From positions 56,706-120,705 of the forward strand of contig RDZR01000025.1 in assembly GCA_004294095.1 (NCBI GenBank): a stretch of 64,000 nucleotides of DNA, read 5' to 3'. The notes beneath the pieces were generated by a model. It was not told where the DNA came from and searched no databases. It saw nothing but the letters and a program-made list of their open reading frames with translations. Positions 63,405 to 64,000 of this stretch are shown here, one piece after another (position 1 is the stretch's first letter; every line of letters begins with the position of its first letter). The stretch comes from Verrucomicrobiota bacterium. Lineage in GTDB: Bacteria > Verrucomicrobiota > Verrucomicrobiia > Verrucomicrobiales > Akkermansiaceae. Position numbers and translations under genes: made by a program.

Positions 63405-64000
63405 TTAAATCTTTGTCTGACGGCGGCGTGAAAAGATGCCCGCTGTAGAACCAAGAGCTAACAGTAGGGATGAGGAGGGTTCGGGGATTACAGTGATATC
63501 AAAGCTAAAGCCAATAATCTCGTTGAAGGAGGATGTGACGATTCCGTTTGCTCCTTGTCCCATATTGCCGCTGTAGGTAATAGTGTTTCCGGAGGCTGTT
63601 GGCATTTTAACATGCCAGTTTACATCTGCCTGCGCCCAGTCTCCAGCAGGTTGCCCAGATGCTAACCAGTTTAGCGTGCCACCTGAGGCAAACGTGTCAC
63701 CAGTATTCTGGACGAGATTGCCACCTGCATCATTCACTTCAGCCAGACCCGAAAACCCACTCAAAGTCAGGGTATTTGTATTGGGCTGTGTCGCCTGAAC
63801 TGGGGGGATCGATGATCCAAATGCCCCAACTGTTTGAGCCGGCCCCACAAAGCCGAAGAGAGGTGTCGGAACGGCCGCGCGGCCGCTGACATATGAATTA
63901 TTTAAGATGTAGCCAGGGTTAGTGACTGTGGCCGAAAATTGGAGATTAAATGTTAAAACGCCTGGGGTAAGGCCACCTAAAAATAGCTGCATCCGTATGC
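63405..64000 (-). CDS. PEP-CTERM sorting domain protein, 5' end beyond window
   Basis: Frame open to the window edge; C-terminus VIPEPSSSLLLALGSTAGIFSRRRQTKI. Confidence 0.8.
   Translation of the reverse strand, partial: IRMQLFLGGLTPGVLTFNLQFSATVTNPGYILNNSYVSGRAAVPTPLFGFVGPAQTVGAFGSSIPPVQATQPNTNTLTLSGFSGLAEVNDAGGNLVQNTGDTFASGGTLNWLASGQPAGDWAQADVNWHVKMPTASGNTITYSGNMGQGANGIVTSSFNEIIGFSFDITVIPEPSSSLLLALGSTAGIFSRRRQTKI

Overview
The window is about 64 kb of gene-dense bacterial chromosome, most likely Verrucomicrobiota. That call rests on PEP-CTERM proteins with RRR tails, a Gre factor with a very long N-terminal extension, and a small basic protein resembling a Verrucomicrobia/Chlamydiae family. 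It is taxonomic inference, not a search result. Most content is housekeeping: ilvD and ilvBN, plsX-rpmF, eno, rpsM-rpsK-rpsD, an EF-G2-like gene, a phospholipid cluster, moeA-moaC-mog-mobA, fur-sufCBD, rpe, accBC, and an Lhr-like helicase with PdeM. The accessory parts are: (i) a MvaI/BcnI-like type II restriction-modification (RM) pair flanked by 103-bp direct repeats (96% identical); (ii) a lipoprotein with 45-bp coding tandem repeats abutting that island; (iii) tandem PEP-CTERM genes with conserved ends and divergent middles; (iv) a PEP-CTERM remnant bracketed by a duplicated fusA 3' fragment; (v) two families of small palindromic interspersed repeats. The most unusual signal is a short motif, TGTTAGR (reverse complement YCTAACA), that is strongly over-represented on both strands. 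By hand count there are about 66 TGTTAGA/TCTAACA and about 26 TGTTAGG/CCTAACA, against about 6-8 expected for one 7-mer. It occurs in several reading frames and in intergenic DNA, sometimes as inverted pairs at gene ends or supplying stop codons. No tRNA, rRNA or CRISPR array was recognised.
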